Below, one piece after another: positions 19,952 to 28,939 of a stretch of 64,000 nt of DNA. The position numbers and the translations under genes were made by a program. The stretch covers positions 682,001 through 746,000 of the forward strand of contig NZ_CP043617.1 of the NCBI RefSeq assembly GCF_009258225.1. Reading direction: 5' to 3'. The notes under the pieces were generated by a model, which was given only the letters and a program-made list of their open reading frames with translations, did not search any database and was not told the origin of the DNA. The stretch is from Sulfurimonas lithotrophica. GTDB lineage: Bacteria > Campylobacterota > Campylobacteria > Campylobacterales > Sulfurimonadaceae. Each line of letters starts with the position of its first letter. Position 1 is the first letter of the stretch.

Positions 19952-21766
19952 TTATTCTACCGTTACACTTTTTGCAAGATTTCTTGGCATATCGACATCA
20001 TTTCCTAATCGTATAGAAACTTCTAGCGATAAAAGTTGTACGACAATCATCATTTCAAAAAATTCCAACATATAGTCTTTGCATTGATTGATTTGTATAA
20101 AATCATCTGCTTTGTCAAACTCTAAAGCAGAAATAGCACATATAGTGGAGTCTCTTGCACTTAACTCCTCTACGTTGCTTTTAGACTTTTCGTATAAGAG
20201 ATGTTGTGGTAACAGTGCTATCGTAAAAAGCTCGGGGTCTGCCAGTGCTATAGGACCGTGTTTCATCTCACCGCTTGGATAGCCTTCTGCGTGAAGATAG
20301 GATATCTCTTTTAGTTTTAGTGCACCTTCTAATGCCAGAGGATAAAAAATATCACGACCTATAAAGAAAAATCCGTGTCCATGTAGATAACGCTTAGATA
20401 AGCGTTTTATTCTCTCATGCATCTCATCTGTTACTTTAACGCTTAAAGGTATCTCTCTTAAAAGGTTTATTTGATGTTTTAACTCTTGCGTATTCATAGA
20501 ATTTTTTAATTTAGCTACATAAAGACTTAGCATCCAAAAAACAGTAACTTGCGTGGCAAATGCTTTTGTAGATGCTACTCCTTTTTCTATTCCTGCACGG
20601 GTAAGTATAGAGGCATTGGCTTCACGAACCATAGACGAGTTATCTACATTACATATCACAAGCGTTTTTAAACCTGCTTTTTTTGCCATCTTAAGAGTCT
20701 CTAGAGTGTCTGCGGTTTCACCGCTTTGAGAAATTACTACAAAAAGAGTATCTTTATTCATTATAGGCTGACGATATCTAAACTCGCTTGCAATTTCAAC
20801 CGAGCATCTGACTTTTGAGTAACGTTCAAACATATATGAGGCTGAGAGTGCTGAATGATACGACGTACCGCATGCACAAAGTTTTATTTCATTTATGCCA
20901 TCAAATAGCTTAGTATCCAATTCTTCAAATATAATTTCATCATCACTTAAACGACCAAGCAGAGTATCTGAAATAACATCACTTTGCTCATAAATCTCTT
21001 TTTCCATAAAAAATCGATACCCGTCTTTTTGGGCTGAGAGTTTATCTACTTTAAGAGGGATAAAATTAACTTGCCTTTCCTTACCCTGTGCATCAAATAT
21101 TTTAATTTCATTTTTTGTTACATATCCGTAATCACCGTCTTCAAAGTAGTTTACCTCTTTTGCATGACCTATTAGGGGTGAATCCGATGATGCAAAAAAC
21201 TTTTCATTTTCATCATTGATTCCAACTAGCATCGGCGAGCCGTGTTTTGCAAAGAAAATAGTATCGGGCAGGGATTTTGTAACTATTAAAGTAGCATAAG
21301 CACCTTCAAGTTCGCTAATAGTTTTGGAAAATGCTTTAAATTCATCAGCCTCGGTTTTTAGATTTTTCTCAAACTGATGAATAATTACTTCCGTATCTGT
21401 TTGACTTAAAAACTTAATACCGTTACCAATTAGGTCTTCTTTTAATTTTGCATAATTCTCGATTATACCGTTATGAACTACGTATGAACTCTCGCCAAGG
21501 TGAGGGTGTGCATTTAACTCAGTCGGTTTTCCGTGTGTAGCCCAGCGTGTATGTCCTATTCCAACGGCAAATTTATCGGTTATAAAATCTTTTGTTTTTT
21601 CTTCTAGGTTTTTTAACTTTCCAACAGCTTTATAGTTTGAAAACTCGCCTTCTTGAAGCACTGCTATTCCTGCAGAGTCATAACCGCGATATTCTAACTC
21701 TTTTAAACCCTCAAGTAGAATTTCTTTAGTGTTTTTCTCACCTAAATAACCGACTATTCCACACAT
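19952..21766 (-). CDS. glmS: Glutamine-fructose-6-phosphate aminotransferase (isomerizing)
   Basis: It makes glucosamine-6-phosphate from fructose-6-phosphate and glutamine, the entry to UDP-GlcNAc and therefore to peptidoglycan and the amino sugars of the glycan locus. The N-terminal nucleophile C2 (MCGIVGYLG) opens the glutaminase domain, and two SIS domains follow, with ISQSGETADTL. The C-terminus is DMPRNLAKSVTVE as in the family. At 604 residues it is full length. It lies nine bases after glnD and is probably cotranscribed with it. Confidence 0.97.
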   Translation of the reverse strand: MCGIVGYLGEKNTKEILLEGLKELEYRGYDSAGIAVLQEGEFSNYKAVGKLKNLEEKTKDFITDKFAVGIGHTRWATHGKPTELNAHPHLGESSYVVHNGIIENYAKLKEDLIGNGIKFLSQTDTEVIIHQFEKNLKTEADEFKAFSKTISELEGAYATLIVTKSLPDTIFFAKHGSPMLVGINDENEKFFASSDSPLIGHAKEVNYFEDGDYGYVTKNEIKIFDAQGKERQVNFIPLKVDKLSAQKDGYRFFMEKEIYEQSDVISDTLLGRLSDDEIIFEELDTKLFDGINEIKLCACGTSYHSALSASYMFERYSKVRCSVEIASEFRYRQPIMNKDTLFVVISQSGETADTLETLKMAKKAGLKTLVICNVDNSSMVREANASILTRAGIEKGVASTKAFATQVTVFWMLSLYVAKLKNSMNTQELKHQINLLREIPLSVKVTDEMHERIKRLSKRYLHGHGFFFIGRDIFYPLALEGALKLKEISYLHAEGYPSGEMKHGPIALADPELFTIALLPQHLLYEKSKSNVEELSARDSTICAISALEFDKADDFIQINQCKDYMLEFFEMMIVVQLLSLEVSIRLGNDVDMPRNLAKSVTVE

Positions 21767-21775
21767 ATATTCACC

Positions 21776-24286
21776 TTATTTTATTAGTAATTCATAAATT
21801 TTTTCGACATTATTACATATATTGTTTTGTTTACTTATTAAAAAGCTGTCACGTACTTTATGTTTTGTCGAATGTATTTTAGCCGTAACAATATTAATGC
21901 CAAGTTGTTCAAAACTATCCATAAGGTGTGCAAGCAGTCCAATTTGATTTTTTGTATTTACATTTAGCTCGGCATGTGTTTTTGAATGTTCACAATCTAT
22001 GGTAATCTCATCTTTTTTTATAACTATATTTCTATGCTCGACCACTCTGTCCATATCAAATGCTGCTTTTATGATGTTTTGAACCTCTGTAAGCTCATCT
22101 CCGTCCACATTTTTTTTAAACTCTATTTTGAAGTATTTTATATCGTCAAATAGTGTAAATATCTCCATACTACCTACATCTAGGTGACTAAGAGTAGAGA
22201 GTAAAAAACCTATGTTAAGCGGTACACGTCTAAATATTTCAATAGTTAAAGAGTTTTCGTTGTTTACTACAAATTGATACTCTTTTGTATCTTTTGCTTT
22301 CATAACTATCTGGATAATATCTAAGGGCGTATGTTTAAAGAAAAAAAGATTGCTCTCTACACCAAGAGTTTTTTTCTGAAGTATTTTTGGTATATTTTTA
22401 AACTCTTCTAAGTTTTTTACTTTTTTTTCAATTATCAAACGTTTTTTAGCATCTGTAATACGGTCGTTATTTTGAGAAACTTCCAAAGCACTGATATATA
22501 AATCGTGCAGAAGCTTGGCATTAAATGAATTGTATATATCGCCTCCGACGCCGTTAACATCTGCATATGTAACTATATAAAGTAGTTTTAGGTTTTTCTC
22601 ATCTACTATATTTGACATAAATTTGTAAAGTATTTTTTCATTATGTATATTTTGTTTAAAAGATACATTACTCATTAGTATATGATGTTTAACTAAAAGT
22701 ATAGCCCGCTCTTTAATCTCTTGGCTTAAACCTATTTTGTCGATAAACGGTGCTATAAGTTTTGCACCGACTTCACTATGGTCTTGTTTTCTGCCTTTTC
22801 CGGTATCGTGAAAAAGTACGACAATTTTTACTAGAAGCTTTTCATCTGCATCCAACTCGTCAAAAAGTTGTTTTACAAACGGTTCTTTTATGTTTTCAAG
22901 TGCTTCGATACACTTTATGGAATGTATATCGACGGGATAATGATGGTATCCGTCAAACTGCGGCAGATGCATAACTTTTTTAAAGTTTGGAAACAAATGT
23001 TGTAATATACCTGCATCGTAAAAAAGTTTTAAAAAGCTGTATATATGCTGTTTTTGCAATAGTTGTTTTATAAGTTTATATGTTTTTTGTCTGAGAGGGT
23101 AAGATATGTTTACATATGTGAACTGTTTTAAAAAACCTGCATCAAAATGGTAAAATTTGTCTTCTAGATTTACAAGGATAGTTAAAAGCTCATCTATAGA
23201 CAGGTTTGCAAGATTATAAGATGCATAAAGTCTGTCTTCTAAAAGATATATACCTTTTTGCAGTCGGTTGTGTTTAAAACGTTTTATAAGCGATTTATCT
23301 TCAATATATTTTCTAACCATTTTTTTAGCAAATATCTGCGTAAAGTTACTTATACGCCACTGGGCTTCAAGTACTTTAGATACCATTTTTTGCTCATTTT
23401 TAAAGCCTAGCATCCTGCTTGCTTGGGGCATATGCTGGAGTATTAATCTGTCCTCTTGTTTGCCTGTTATCAGATGCAATGCACTTCTAACACGAAACAG
23501 AAGTTCTAATGCTATACGGTATTCTCTGTATTCTTCTTCGGAAAATACATCACCGCTTAAATCTTTAAGTGAAGATATCCCGTATATAGTTTGAGCAATC
23601 CAAAAAATAAGATGCGAATCTCTTAATCCTCCTACACTCTCTTTTATGTTTGGCTCCATTGTTGTCGGATATTTTTTTCTTCTAATCTGGGCTTCTTCTA
23701 TTTTTTCTAAAATAAAATCTTTTTGCTTGTCTAAACGTATTTTAGTTAACTCCCGTCCCGTAGCATGCCAAGTAAAATTAGAACCGGTAATAAATCTTGC
23801 TTCCATTAATGATGTGCGTATAGTGATATCTTCCTTGCTAGAACTGAATAAATCATTTACCTCGTGTACACGATGACCAAGCTTTAAACCTGCATCTAAT
23901 GCCAAATAAAATAGTTTTTCAATGATTAGCTTGGAGTTATACCCTTCAATATCCTGATACACTATAAGGAGGTCTATATCGCTATGTACACAAAGCTGTT
24001 CGCGACCGTAAGAGCCAAGTGCTACTATAGCTATGGGTATAGAGTTTCGCATTGGAAGATAGTTTCCAAACATACGACGCAAAATCGTTTGATACATAAG
24101 AGTTATTATAGAATCTAATTTTTTTGTATGTTTTACTAAAAAATCTTTACCTTGATTTGATTCAAAAAGCTCCGGCAGGGAAGTTTTATATTCTTTTATA
24201 TATTCTTTAAAAAGTTTTGAGAGTTCAAAATCACTTCCGTTTTGCTCTATAACATCTTCAATTTGCAGTTTTATGTCCACAGGCAT
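21776..24286 (-). CDS. glnD: PII uridylyltransferase / uridylyl-removing enzyme
   Basis: It uridylylates PII when glutamine is low and removes UMP when it is high. The nucleotidyltransferase motif GSYGRE...HSDIDLLI is at 91-108. The HD domain with H493-D494 (LFHDTGKG) serves the removal reaction. The last 200 residues hold two ACT domains for glutamine sensing. At 836 residues it is near the usual 850-890. With glnB and two amt genes within 12 kb, most of the ammonium-sensing switch is in this window. A divergent promoter region separates it from the salvage operon. Confidence 0.94.
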   Translation of the reverse strand: MPVDIKLQIEDVIEQNGSDFELSKLFKEYIKEYKTSLPELFESNQGKDFLVKHTKKLDSIITLMYQTILRRMFGNYLPMRNSIPIAIVALGSYGREQLCVHSDIDLLIVYQDIEGYNSKLIIEKLFYLALDAGLKLGHRVHEVNDLFSSSKEDITIRTSLMEARFITGSNFTWHATGRELTKIRLDKQKDFILEKIEEAQIRRKKYPTTMEPNIKESVGGLRDSHLIFWIAQTIYGISSLKDLSGDVFSEEEYREYRIALELLFRVRSALHLITGKQEDRLILQHMPQASRMLGFKNEQKMVSKVLEAQWRISNFTQIFAKKMVRKYIEDKSLIKRFKHNRLQKGIYLLEDRLYASYNLANLSIDELLTILVNLEDKFYHFDAGFLKQFTYVNISYPLRQKTYKLIKQLLQKQHIYSFLKLFYDAGILQHLFPNFKKVMHLPQFDGYHHYPVDIHSIKCIEALENIKEPFVKQLFDELDADEKLLVKIVVLFHDTGKGRKQDHSEVGAKLIAPFIDKIGLSQEIKERAILLVKHHILMSNVSFKQNIHNEKILYKFMSNIVDEKNLKLLYIVTYADVNGVGGDIYNSFNAKLLHDLYISALEVSQNNDRITDAKKRLIIEKKVKNLEEFKNIPKILQKKTLGVESNLFFFKHTPLDIIQIVMKAKDTKEYQFVVNNENSLTIEIFRRVPLNIGFLLSTLSHLDVGSMEIFTLFDDIKYFKIEFKKNVDGDELTEVQNIIKAAFDMDRVVEHRNIVIKKDEITIDCEHSKTHAELNVNTKNQIGLLAHLMDSFEQLGINIVTAKIHSTKHKVRDSFLISKQNNICNNVEKIYELLIK

Positions 24287-24305
24287 TATCCTAAATATTT
24301 TTTAT

Positions 24306-24337
24306 ATTATATTACAGTTAATTTAATTAGATATAAT
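24306..24337. promoter_or_regulatory. Divergent -10 elements between glnD and the salvage operon
   Basis: TATAAT occurs on the plus strand at 24332-24337, 44 bases before the ATG of the ABM-fold gene. TATAAT also occurs on the minus strand at 24311-24306, 19 bases before glnD. No -35 box is clear, as is common in this group. I saw no operator-like palindrome. Confidence 0.45.
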
Positions 24338-24381
24338 CTCAAAGATTAAATATTAAACAATTTAGAAAGGTGTATAACCCT

Positions 24382-24675
24382 ATGGAAATTACAAAAAGAG
24401 TGACGTTTATAGCAAAAGATGACGAAAAAAGCATAGCAAAGATGAAAGAACTTTTAAGTGCAATGGTTAAACCCAGTCAAGCTGAAGACGGCTGTATTTT
24501 TTATGAAATATTTCAGTATGAAAATAACCCTCGTAAATTTATGGCGTATGAAAGCTGGCGTGATGAAGCTGCACTTGATGGACACAAAGCATCTGCACAC
24601 TATGCAGTTTACAAATCTTCATATGAGCCTTATTGTGAAAAAAAATATACCGATGAATTAGAAGTACTCGGCTGA
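24382..24675 (+). CDS. ABM-fold small protein, candidate LsrG-like isomerase
   Basis: A 97-residue cytoplasmic protein of the antibiotic-biosynthesis-monooxygenase (dimeric ferredoxin-like) fold, with EDGCIFYEIFQ, FMAYESWRDEAAL and HKASAHY. LsrG, which acts on phosphorylated autoinducer-2, belongs to this fold and has a comparable length and a similar strand-helix pattern ending in a histidine-containing helix. An LsrK homologue lies in the same operon, so an LsrG-like role is plausible. The fold is common, though, and the match is not decisive. The ATG at 24382 has GAAAGG at good distance; an in-frame GTG at 24370 overlaps that ribosome site. mtnK starts 15 bases later. Confidence 0.6.
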   Translation: MEITKRVTFIAKDDEKSIAKMKELLSAMVKPSQAEDGCIFYEIFQYENNPRKFMAYESWRDEAALDGHKASAHYAVYKSSYEPYCEKKYTDELEVLG

Positions 24676-24690
24676 TTTTAAAGGTTTGGT

Positions 24691-25923
24691 ATGGAATATA
24701 GAGAGTTAGACGTAAGCAGTATAATAGAGTATCTTTTAAGTGTTGATGAAGTTGCTAGCTACTTTGGCGGTGATGATTTAAAAGCAGATGAGATAGGTGA
24801 CGGCAATTTAAACTATGTCTATCTTGTAAGTTCTGTATCTGATTCAAACAAAGCTCTTATAGTAAAACAGGCTGTTCCATATCTAAGATGTGTAGGTGAA
24901 GAGTTTGCCCTAGGGCGTGAGCGTATGACTTATGAGATAAGGGCACTATCCAAGTTTAAAGAGATAGCTCCAGATTTTGTGCCGGATATTTACCATGTAA
25001 GCGAAGATATGTCTATTGTAGTTATGCAGTATTTAGAAAACCATATCATCTTAAGAGGCGGACTTACAGATGCTAAAAAATATCCAAATTTTTCTGAACA
25101 TGTTTCCAGTTATTTGGCAGATACACTTTTTAAAACTTCCTCTTTGTATCTGAACTCTACATTAAAGCGTAAACTCATTGATGAGTTTAATTCAAACACG
25201 GAACTTTGCAAACTTACTGAAGATTTTGTGTTTACATTTGCATATATGCAAAACGAGACAAACGATGCAGATAATGTAAAAGACAATCCACTTGCACAAA
25301 AGCTTTTTTCGGATATGGAGTTTAAAGAGAAGGTTTTAGACTTAAAATACAAGTTTATGACTTCTACGGATGCTCTAATCCACGGTGATCTTCATACGGG
25401 TTCTATTATGTTGAATGAGAATGAGACTTTTGTGATTGATCCTGAGTTTGCATATGTTGGTCCTTTTGGATTTGATATAGGCGCACTTTTGGCAAACCTT
25501 GCAAACAACTATGTACATCATACAATAGTTACTAAAGATGAGGAATTTAAAGAGTATCTTCTTGAGACGATTAAAGAGATAATCGAGCTTTTTGAGAGTA
25601 AGTTTTTAAAACTGTGGGAGGTTCAAAAAAACTCGGCACTTTTGATAGATGGTTATATAGATGATAAAACGGCTCAAAAATACAGAGAAAAATTTGTAAA
25701 AAGAATTCTACAGGAATCAATAGGTTTTGCAGGTTGTAAGATGGCAAGACGGGTATTTGGAGTTGCAGGGGTTGCGGAGATAAGAGGCATTGAAGATAAA
25801 CAAAAACGCCATGATGCAGAGGCTTTGGTTTTAAAAATAGCAAGAGAGTTTGTAATGAAATATGAAAAAATAGACTCTGCAGAACAAGTATTAGAAATTA
25901 TAAAGGTAAATAGTGCAGGGTAA
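24691..25923 (+). CDS. mtnK: S-methyl-5-thioribose kinase
   Basis: It phosphorylates methylthioribose (and in related systems 5-deoxyribose) at C1 with ATP. The 410-residue protein has the aminoglycoside-phosphotransferase-like kinase fold. The catalytic loop is HGDLHTGS (H231-D233), the metal motif is DPEFAYVGP, and the family-typical GDGNLNYVY lies near residue 30. Its substrate would come from nucleosidase cleavage of methylthioadenosine or 5'-deoxyadenosine. Its last 11 bases overlap the start of mtnA. Residue conservation and the next gene make this assignment firm. Confidence 0.92.
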   Translation: MEYRELDVSSIIEYLLSVDEVASYFGGDDLKADEIGDGNLNYVYLVSSVSDSNKALIVKQAVPYLRCVGEEFALGRERMTYEIRALSKFKEIAPDFVPDIYHVSEDMSIVVMQYLENHIILRGGLTDAKKYPNFSEHVSSYLADTLFKTSSLYLNSTLKRKLIDEFNSNTELCKLTEDFVFTFAYMQNETNDADNVKDNPLAQKLFSDMEFKEKVLDLKYKFMTSTDALIHGDLHTGSIMLNENETFVIDPEFAYVGPFGFDIGALLANLANNYVHHTIVTKDEEFKEYLLETIKEIIELFESKFLKLWEVQKNSALLIDGYIDDKTAQKYREKFVKRILQESIGFAGCKMARRVFGVAGVAEIRGIEDKQKRHDAEALVLKIAREFVMKYEKIDSAEQVLEIIKVNSAG

Positions 25924-26977
25924 ATACAGAGCTTTAAGGCTAAATGAAAATGGTTTTTTGGAAGTTATAGATCAAACAAAACTTCCGTTTGTTACAGAGA
26001 GTAAAGTTTTAAAAACTACAAATGAAGTAGTTGAAGCAATCAAAGACATGACTGTTCGCGGTGCAGGTGTTATAGGAAGTGTTGCGGCTTTTGGCATCTA
26101 TACTGCGTGCATGGAAGTAAATAGTTATGATGAGTTAAAAGAGAAGGCTCTTCTGATAAGGGAGTCACGCCCTACGGCTGTAAACCTTATGTGGGCTGTT
26201 GATAAGATGATGGAGCTTTTAAAGGACTCTACAGATTTAGTAGCAGATGCAAAAAAGTATGCAATAGAATTAAATGACGAAGAGGCATCAGAGAGTCAGA
26301 ATATTGCAAAATACGGTGCTGACATAATTGAAGAAATATTAAAAAAGAAAAACAAAACAAGTATAAATATTCTGACTCATTGTAATGCCGGCTGGCTCGC
26401 GGTTATAGATGAAGGGACTGCTTTGGCACCTATATATGAGGCTGCAAAACGCGGGATAGACGTGCATGTCTGGGTAGATGAGACAAGACCTAGGAATCAA
26501 GGAGCATCTCTTACTGCTTGGGAGCTTACTCAAAGTAAAATTAAGCATACTATCATAGCAGACAACACCGGTGGACATTTGATGCAACACGGTATGGTAG
26601 ATATGGTAATTACGGGAGCTGACCGTGTAAGTGCAAATGGTGACGTTGCAAATAAGATAGGGACATATCTAAAAGCACTCGCGGCATTCGATAATGATGT
26701 CCCTTTTTATGTAGCTATCCCGGCATCTACATTTGACTTTGAGATTAGAGATGGTGTAAAAGAGATACCAATTGAGTTAAGAAGCGAAGATGAGGTCAAA
26801 TATATGCGCGGTGTGGATAGCAATGGAGAGGTGAGAGAAGTTCTTATAACTCCAAAAGATTCACCTGCAATTAACTACGGTTTTGATGTAACACCTGCAA
26901 GACTTATCAGTGGACTTATAACAGACAAAGGTGTATGCAAAGCAAATTATGAAGAGATTAAAAAGAGGTTTAATTAG
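25913..26977 (+). CDS. mtnA: Methylthioribose-1-phosphate isomerase
   Basis: It converts the aldose 1-phosphate from MtnK to methylthioribulose-1-phosphate (or the 5-deoxy analogue). It belongs to the eIF-2B-related isomerase family. Catalytic C157 in HCNAGW and D237 in TGADRVSANGD are both present, and the RGAGVIG segment lies near residue 48. At 354 residues it is of normal length. The start is GTG inside the end of mtnK. None of the later methionine-salvage genes (mtnB, mtnC, mtnD, mtnW) follow, and the next gene is an aldolase, which points to a shortened route. Confidence 0.94.
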   Translation: MQGKYRALRLNENGFLEVIDQTKLPFVTESKVLKTTNEVVEAIKDMTVRGAGVIGSVAAFGIYTACMEVNSYDELKEKALLIRESRPTAVNLMWAVDKMMELLKDSTDLVADAKKYAIELNDEEASESQNIAKYGADIIEEILKKKNKTSINILTHCNAGWLAVIDEGTALAPIYEAAKRGIDVHVWVDETRPRNQGASLTAWELTQSKIKHTIIADNTGGHLMQHGMVDMVITGADRVSANGDVANKIGTYLKALAAFDNDVPFYVAIPASTFDFEIRDGVKEIPIELRSEDEVKYMRGVDSNGEVREVLITPKDSPAINYGFDVTPARLISGLITDKGVCKANYEEIKKRFN

Positions 26978-28939
26978 ATGAAAAGTTTATGGAGTGATGC
27001 CGAGGCAAAAGAGTTTAAAACAGATTTAGATTTACGTGTATATACATCAAGGTTACTTGGGCGTGACAGCTCTTTAGTTTTGCATGGAGGTGGAAATACA
27101 TCTGTAAAATCGACTGCTACAAATCTTTTTGGTGAGAGTGAAGATATCCTTTACGTAAAAGGGAGCGGTTGGGATTTGGCTACCATAGAAGCAGAGGGAT
27201 TTGCTCCGGTTAAGATGGAGATGCTGCTTAAGATGGCTGAGTTAAAAGAGTTGAATGATACGGATATGGTTAAGTACCAGCGTTTGGCTATGACAAATCC
27301 ATCAGCTCCAAACCCTTCGGTTGAGGCTATTTTACATGCCGTTATTCCTTATAAATTTGTAGACCATACACACACGGATGCAGTTGTGACTATCACAAAT
27401 ACAGAGGGCGGAGAAGAGAAAATAAAAGAGCTTTACGGTGATAAAGTTCTGATTATCCCATATATTATGCCGGGTTTTGTTCTTGCGAAGTTAATTTATG
27501 ACATGACAAGGGATGTAAACTGGGATGAATTAGAGGGAATGGTTCTAATGAATCACGGTCTTTTCACGTTTAACGATGACGCTAAAAAATCTTACGAGAA
27601 GACTATAGAATTAGTTGACAAGGCAGAAAAATATTTGGCATCTAAAGGTGCTGATTTAGAGATTAAAAATGAGAGCTTGGATATTGATTTAATAGAACTT
27701 GCATCTATTAGAAAAGAGGTCTCAAAACTAAAAGGTCATGCGACAATCTCAATACTAAATGATTCAAACCTGGCTTCTTACTTCTCAAAGCAAGATATTG
27801 TGAAAATTGCAACTCAGGGTCCTCTTACACCTGATCATGTTATCAGAACAAAAAGAATTCCTGCTATTGTTGGTGAAGATTTTGAAACTGATTTGGCTTC
27901 TTACGTGCAAGAATATACACAATATTTTGAAGATAATAAGACTGACGAGACACTTTTAAATCCTGCACCGAATTTTGCAATTCTTAAAGATAATGGAGTG
28001 TTGTCTTTTGGTAAAAATGCCAAAGAGGCAAATATTATCAAAGATATAAACGAACATACTTTTGAAGCTATTTTAAAAGCTGAGAAACTCGGCGGATATA
28101 AAGCCCTGAGTGCGGCAAAGATTTTTGAAGTTGAGTATTGGGAATTAGAGCAGGCTAAACTCAAAAAAAGTGGAATTTCTCCTGAGTTTAGCGGTAAAGT
28201 GGCACTTGTTACAGGCGGTGCTAGCGGTATCGGAAAAGCGATTGCAAAGATGTTAAACTCAAGAGGTGCGGCAGTTGTCGTTTTAGACATAAACCCTGAT
28301 GTCGAGAATGTATTTAACAAGCCAGACGCAAAAGGCGTTTGCTGTGATTTGACTTCAAATGATGATATTAAAAAAGCTGTAGAGATTGCGGTTAAAAACT
28401 TCGGCGGAATCGATATAGTTGTTAGTAATGCAGGTATATTTACACCGAGTGAGAACTTAGATTCTCTTAGTGATGAGAACTGGGAGAAAAGTATGAATAT
28501 AAATCTTACTTCCCATCAAAAGCTCATACGTGCGACGGCTCCATATTTAAAACTCGGAATCGATGCATCTATCGTGATGGTAGCATCTAAGAATTTTCCT
28601 GCACCTGGTAAAGGTGCGGCTGCTTATTCGGTTGCAAAAGCCGGACAAACTCAGCTTGCACGCATTGCGGCACTTGAACTTGGTGGTTACGGAGTAAGGG
28701 TAAATACACTGCATCCACATGCAGTGTTTGATACCGCGATCTGGACGGATGAGGTTTTGGCAAATCGTGCAAAGGCATACGGTATGAGTGTAGAAGAGTA
28801 TAAGACAAATAACGTATTAAAAACAGAGATAAAATCAGATGATGTTGCAGAACTCGTTTGTGCAATGGCATCAAAACCTTTTGCTAAAACTACAGGTTCT
28901 CAAGTAGCGATTGACGGTGGAAGCGACAGGATAATCTAA
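26978..28939 (+). CDS. Class II aldolase fused to short-chain dehydrogenase
   Basis: A 653-residue two-domain enzyme. The N-terminal half (about 1-390) is a zinc class II aldolase with metal ligands H130, H132 (DHTHTDAV) and H193 (MNHGLF) and the GGGNTSVK phosphate loop. The C-terminal part (about 404-653) is a Rossmann dehydrogenase with TGGASGIG and the YSVAK pair Y550/K554. The layout equals RhaD-type rhamnulose-1-phosphate aldolase/dehydrogenase proteins. After MtnK and MtnA the likely substrate is methylthioribulose-1-phosphate or 5-deoxyribulose-1-phosphate. It would be split to dihydroxyacetone phosphate plus an aldehyde that the second domain reduces or oxidises. It abuts mtnA and overlaps the kinase gene by one base. 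Confidence 0.85.
   Translation: MKSLWSDAEAKEFKTDLDLRVYTSRLLGRDSSLVLHGGGNTSVKSTATNLFGESEDILYVKGSGWDLATIEAEGFAPVKMEMLLKMAELKELNDTDMVKYQRLAMTNPSAPNPSVEAILHAVIPYKFVDHTHTDAVVTITNTEGGEEKIKELYGDKVLIIPYIMPGFVLAKLIYDMTRDVNWDELEGMVLMNHGLFTFNDDAKKSYEKTIELVDKAEKYLASKGADLEIKNESLDIDLIELASIRKEVSKLKGHATISILNDSNLASYFSKQDIVKIATQGPLTPDHVIRTKRIPAIVGEDFETDLASYVQEYTQYFEDNKTDETLLNPAPNFAILKDNGVLSFGKNAKEANIIKDINEHTFEAILKAEKLGGYKALSAAKIFEVEYWELEQAKLKKSGISPEFSGKVALVTGGASGIGKAIAKMLNSRGAAVVVLDINPDVENVFNKPDAKGVCCDLTSNDDIKKAVEIAVKNFGGIDIVVSNAGIFTPSENLDSLSDENWEKSMNINLTSHQKLIRATAPYLKLGIDASIVMVASKNFPAPGKGAAAYSVAKAGQTQLARIAALELGGYGVRVNTLHPHAVFDTAIWTDEVLANRAKAYGMSVEEYKTNNVLKTEIKSDDVAELVCAMASKPFAKTTGSQVAIDGGSDRII

Noticed and set aside
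21767-21780. glmS ribozyme
   Set aside because: glnD ends only nine bases before glmS, leaving no room, and the ribozyme is a feature of Gram-positive relatives.
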